In this document: piece by piece, positions 17,063-21,235 of the stretch
How the letters are laid out: the number at the start of each line of letters is the position of its first letter
Position numbering within the stretch: the stretch's first letter is position 1
Assembly (NCBI GenBank): GCA_034698045.1
Contig: JAQGAU010001131.1
Location: forward strand, 1 to 21,235
Origin: Paramacrobiotus richtersi
Lineage: Eukaryota > Tardigrada > Eutardigrada > Parachela > Macrobiotidae
Direction: 5' to 3'
DNA length: 21,235 bases
Position numbers and translations under genes: made by a program
The notes under the pieces: model-generated
Seen by the model: only the letters and a program-made list of their open reading frames with translations
What the model was told of the DNA's origin: nothing
Databases searched by the model: none

Positions 17063-20000
17063 TTACCATACAAGTTGCTTCACCCTAGGATTCATGCGAG
17101 CGTTTGCAGAGCAGTTAAAAGTGGCCGAAAATTCTGGCATGTTGGAAACGGCCCCGTTCACTCTGAAGCGATCAGGAGCGTGCGTTTCGGTCAACAGGTC
17201 GACTCGTTCACTTTCAATTCGTTCTTTGTTACACCACACCTATGAACACAAGTCAAAGCTGTGAAATGCGTTTGCATTACTGGACCGATTCTGCCTGATT
17301 CAACTATACGTTAAAGACTTACCTGTCCGGCAGAAAGAAAAAACAGCTGCATTGGCGTGTAATTTTCCAGTCCCGGTAGTACTGGTTCTGGCCTAGACAA
17401 CCGCTGGAGAAACTTTGTGTATCCCTACCAAAATATTACAAGTATAAGCAGTATGGCAACGGTAGAAATCAAGTTGCACCAACGCAACTTTCATTCACGC
17501 TTACTATGTATGTCGCTCGTAATCCGCCATTGTCGGCAATATTTTCCCCGAGTGTCAACTGCCCGTTGACCCTCCCAGCCGGCAGTGTATAGTTGTCATA
17601 CTGCTGCACCATGCCTTTCTTTCGCGCTTCATACAGTGCCGCCGTGGTATTGCTCCACCAGACCCGGCGGAAACCTTGATCATCGTACTTGGATCCAGTG
17701 TCGTCGAATCCATGCGTAGTCTCGTGACCGATGATGTAACCGATGGCACCGTAGTTTAGGTACTGTGGACTTTGCGAGTCGTAGAATGGAAGCTGGAGTA
17801 TGGCGGCCAGCATCGCTGTAGCCATGCAGAAGATTGAAATTTAATCAAATTCTTATTAGATCAGATTATTGTTTTTCTTTGTTAGGACAGCTTACTTAGA
17901 ACGTTGTTATTTGCCGCATAGAATGCATTGACTTCCGTGATGTCCGGTGTGTTAGTAACTGGATCGTAGCGAATGTTGGCTTTGGGCAGTCGTTTTAGTT
18001 GGCGAATCACCCCGTTCTTAAGGCTTTTTGCAATGGTTTCGACGTATGTTTGTTGGATGGTCACCTATGAGACAGGTAAAGCGCTACAATATAAAACTCC
18101 GAAATGCTTAGTTTGTCGTACAAACTGGTATTCCTCATCGATTGCCGTTGTATTAGTCAGGAACATTTCAGGATATCCCACAACGTTGATGATGGAATCC
18201 AGCTTGACCAGAGCACGTTGATAGGTGGCATTGTCCATCCAACTTGCCGATTCCAGCAGTTCGCGGAATCCGACTTGGATGTCTTTGACCATTATTGTTG
18301 CCTACATTAATCCAGAAGACAATACCTCAAGCATATGGATATGGCCGACCGTTTCAAAATTATCACCAAGTCCCATCAGTTAAGCGTACCACCATAGAGT
18401 ATCAACGATACCCTTTGTGTTATGCCCGCAACTCATAGGTTGATATGAATCTTGAGATTTGCTTGCTTTTCTTTTTGTACAAGCGTGCAAAAGCTACTGG
18501 GAAGCTTGTCATATGTCATCAAAAATAGTTTACTGAAGTTTTCTTTTAGTCGCAAAGATTACTGGCCGGTAATATGAACAGTAGCGGCTGGAATACGATA
18601 TGAATACCCACACTATAATACAGTTGTCCTGCATATACGTCTGGCTAACCTTTTGCTTCAAATTCCGCGGTACTACATCCCTTACATACATGGCTCCAAC
18701 GCTCATCGGCAGCATCACCGTAACAACGTTCAAACATCTCTCCCCAACGGGCGGATCCCTCTTGGTCTTCATGCCGGAAATTCTCTGAACGTATTCTGCC
18801 AAAGCATAACGATAATCGTTTGCCAGATAATTAGGCAATCCCGAGATTAGCTGCCATCCAACGTAGTTTGCCATCCGGCGCTTCCCTTCATCACCCAAGG
18901 CCTCCAGCCGGACCAGTTTTGCGTCGACGACAGGCCAGAATCGAAGATTTGGTACAACAATTGTCGTATTGTCAGTAATCTCGTTGGAAAGATTGGCGGC
19001 AGCGAAGTAGGCTCGAATGAAGCTGGTTATGTTGCGCATAATCGTCGAGTTGAAACTGTAATGGTCCTGGAATTCGGAGAGAGTCATCTTGTTTAAGTAT
19101 ATGCTGTCGTCGGCGTTCTCGACTGATGTGAGCTTTGCCTGGAAAGAACATGTCCGAGTATGACACTAGCACCTATAGGATTCGTGAAGCGTTTGCATAC
19201 CGCAGACCGAAGTATATCCGAAGACCATCTACGTGTTTTAGAATTGAAGTCAAAACAAACACAATATTTTGCAGTTATCGAAGACCCGTTTGGGATAACG
19301 TGTACATAATATTATCATACAGACAAACTGGGGTCAGTCACATAATTTGTGTAGATTAGTTTCTGGTAGTTTACTTCTTAAACTTTACCATGCCGAATGA
19401 TCGTTCCATTTCCACAATTTCCGTAAGGTTCACCGAAAATCGGTTGATATCCTGCAGTGTGTTGTTCAGATCTTTCAGCAGCAACGATGTTATATTAAAC
19501 ATAAAGGTTAGATAGCTCTCTGTGTACAGCTTTCCCATGATCGCGTCATTCAGCACATCCACCGTCGTGTATGTCGGGGGAGAATTGATCTGGATCGTGT
19601 TGATCAATGGATTTTCTACATCACCAGTCACGCTGACCGAAAAGAAAGGCTCATTGCCGACAAAGAAGTTCTTGACCAGCATGTCGGCAATGTCGAACTG
19701 CGATGGATCCCAGTTGGATTGGAGAATTGGCCAACCGCTAACATACTCATCCAGGAGATCCAGTAAAGGTCGTGCGCGAAATCTTTCGATTTCAGCTGAG
19801 AAAAATTCGAATAAGCTAATGCATTTAATTAGAACATTAATTACAAGCATTCACAACTCGAATTTGACAATTGGCAGCCACAACTCGAATTTGGCAGCCG
19901 GTACCAAAAGAAGAAATATGCACAAGTGGTCAGTCTGCCTGTGAAATTGTGTAAATGCGGCAAGGATATAATCTACCTTCGTTACTGCACTGTTGAAACA

Positions 20001-21180
20001 GACTCTTGGCTTTCACTTCGGAAGCGAACATGCGACTGCGCATGGTTTTCAGAATGTCTGAAATGCATAATTGTGTAACTGACGATGTATATATACTTCA
20101 ATGAGAAAAGCATTTCAAGATATGCCGTGCGGTAGGATCTTTGAACAAACAGCAGTAAGCTCTTATCTGCCATTGGGATTCTTCCAAAATTTCCATCAAA
20201 CGTAATGACTTCCCTGCTATACGAAGTTTTTTATGGTCTTAAATGCATCGTTTTATATGAACTGGTTAACCATTTAGCTCACAAATTAAGGAGGCGACAG
20301 AAGTGCGCGTGCATAAAGTATAAGTGGCAGAAATGCTTTTCTCATTCATTCATTCTTTGTTATTTACAGTAATAACGAAAGTACTTAAACCATGCGAACC
20401 GACGATTGTAACGACACGAGTGAAACAGCGGCGAAAGTTTGAAACACCGTCGCACCGGGACAAATGCATTAGGGAAATCCTAAGAAGTCTGCTTAAACTC
20501 ACTTTGATTAACTTCTATCGTTTCCCGGCCCAAGAAGTAAAAGTCGCTGATTTCGGTTTCATTATCGGGAATCTCGTTCGTGCTGATCCACTTGCCACAG
20601 GCATATTCATAGAAATCACCACATGGATCCGCTGAACTGTTGATTCGGCTTAGAAACTTCTGTGCTAAAACCCAAACAAACACGTACAAAATTTCGGCTG
20701 TACACTATTTCGGTTGCTGTCATTTTAAAGGCATAAAATGATCAAATAACGTCCAGATAATGATGAAATAAAACAGAATTTGTGGAACTTATGTAATAAA
20801 GTCTGTCTGTGTCACTGCAATTTTACAATATTTCTTTACTAATGTCTTGATGTAGAGAACGTTCCCTAGAACAAGGAACTCTTTATTGTTTATGCATTGT
20901 TTGAAGAGTTATGAACTATATGAAGAACAGCTTCAAAAGCCGGACTGAACTCTTGAACTCGATCTCATGAACATGAGATTTAGCACCCCTTGTTGAATAT
21001 ATTTGGAAGTCGCGAACAAACTGACTATAAATTATAGAAATCACAGAGCCGACAGTCTCTGCTTACCGGTTTTCTGACAAGCGGGCGTTATGCACACCGC
21101 CTTGATGGTTGAGTTGGAGACGGAAGCGGTAACAACATCTTTAATCGGTTGTATTGGTGTGTTACGGAGGTATATAACTG
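17063..21180 (-). CDS. NEP-B: neprilysin-like M13 zinc metallopeptidase, exons 2-11, 5' end beyond the window
   Basis: In reading order on the minus strand the exons are 21180-21067 (upper border uncertain), 20664-20503, 20078-19977, 19795-19389, 19138-18650, 18301-18122, 18064-17896, 17815-17505, 17424-17323 and 17239-17063, all with GT..AG introns in phase. About 737 residues are visible. The signal-peptide exon lies off the right edge, and a frame stays open through the edge. The N-terminal cysteines are present (VCITPAC, DPCGDFYEYACGKW). HETTHGFDD (zinc site at 17726-17712), GENIADNGG, VNAFY and FRVNG are all canonical, so this copy should be an active, probably secreted peptidase of small peptides. 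It ends KQLVW, lacking the usual CxxW cysteine. Exons 3 and 6-11 match NEP-A in length exactly. Exon 4 is 6 nt longer through a shifted acceptor and exon 5 is 3 nt longer. Confidence 0.92.
19852..19905. repeat. 27-bp tandem duplication in NEP-B intron 4
   Basis: The word cacaactcgaatttg starts at 19852 and again at 19879, and ttggcagc follows in both. The copies are close but not identical at their ends. No function is suggested. Confidence 0.75.
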
Positions 21181-21235
21181 CTGGCTTTACGCGGTTATTA
21201 CTCGCACGCTGTATCGTTATGATTGTGAGAAAGTA

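Noticed and set aside
1..21235. tRNA, rRNA, CRISPR arrays and bacterial-type elements
   Set aside because: I found no T-loop and acceptor-stem combination, no regularly spaced repeat-spacer array and no rRNA-like sequence on either strand.

Overview
The window is animal nuclear DNA. Its genes are split by introns with standard GT..AG ends, its gene families are metazoan, and there are no bacterial operons or Shine-Dalgarno sites. It carries two paralogous pairs. The first pair is rhodopsin-type seven-transmembrane receptors (GPCRs). The second is M13 zinc metallopeptidases of the neprilysin family. The single-exon orphan receptors with an NRA motif in place of DRY, together with duplicated neprilysin-like genes, suggest a small invertebrate. 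A tardigrade is my best guess, but this is inference and low confidence.

Layout, left to right. (1) 1-482, minus strand: the N-terminal 160 codons of receptor GPCR-A, open and uninterrupted to the window edge. (2) 483-3641: non-coding. It contains blocks homologous to the region upstream of the second receptor, one copy of a dispersed repeat, and a two-copy tandem repeat of about 169 bp. (3) 3642-10929, plus strand: a complete 11-exon neprilysin-like gene (NEP-A, 763 codons by my splicing). Two of its introns hold large inverted-repeat elements. (4) 10930-14961: about 4 kb with no recognisable gene, a strand-biased block with degenerate open frames, a second dispersed-repeat copy and a stem-loop. 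(5) 14962-15963, minus strand: complete single-exon receptor GPCR-B. (6) 15964-17062: its upstream region, which runs into the 3' end of the next gene. (7) 17063 to at least 21180, minus strand: the second neprilysin-like gene (NEP-B). Its first exon lies beyond the right edge.

The two receptors keep the same orientation while the two peptidases are inverted relative to each other, so this is not one simple tandem duplication. Exons 3 and 6-11 of the peptidases have identical lengths and phases (162, 489, 180, 169, 311, 102 and 177 nt). Exons 2, 4 and 5 differ by multiples of three. Both peptidases keep the zinc-binding machinery. Both also lack a disulfide that human neprilysin has (C620-C746), with both partner cysteines gone. 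NEP-A alone has changes next to the catalytic residues.

Neprilysins degrade small signalling peptides outside the cell, and GPCRs of this class often sense such ligands. A working link between the two families here is possible, but the sequence shows only that they are neighbours.
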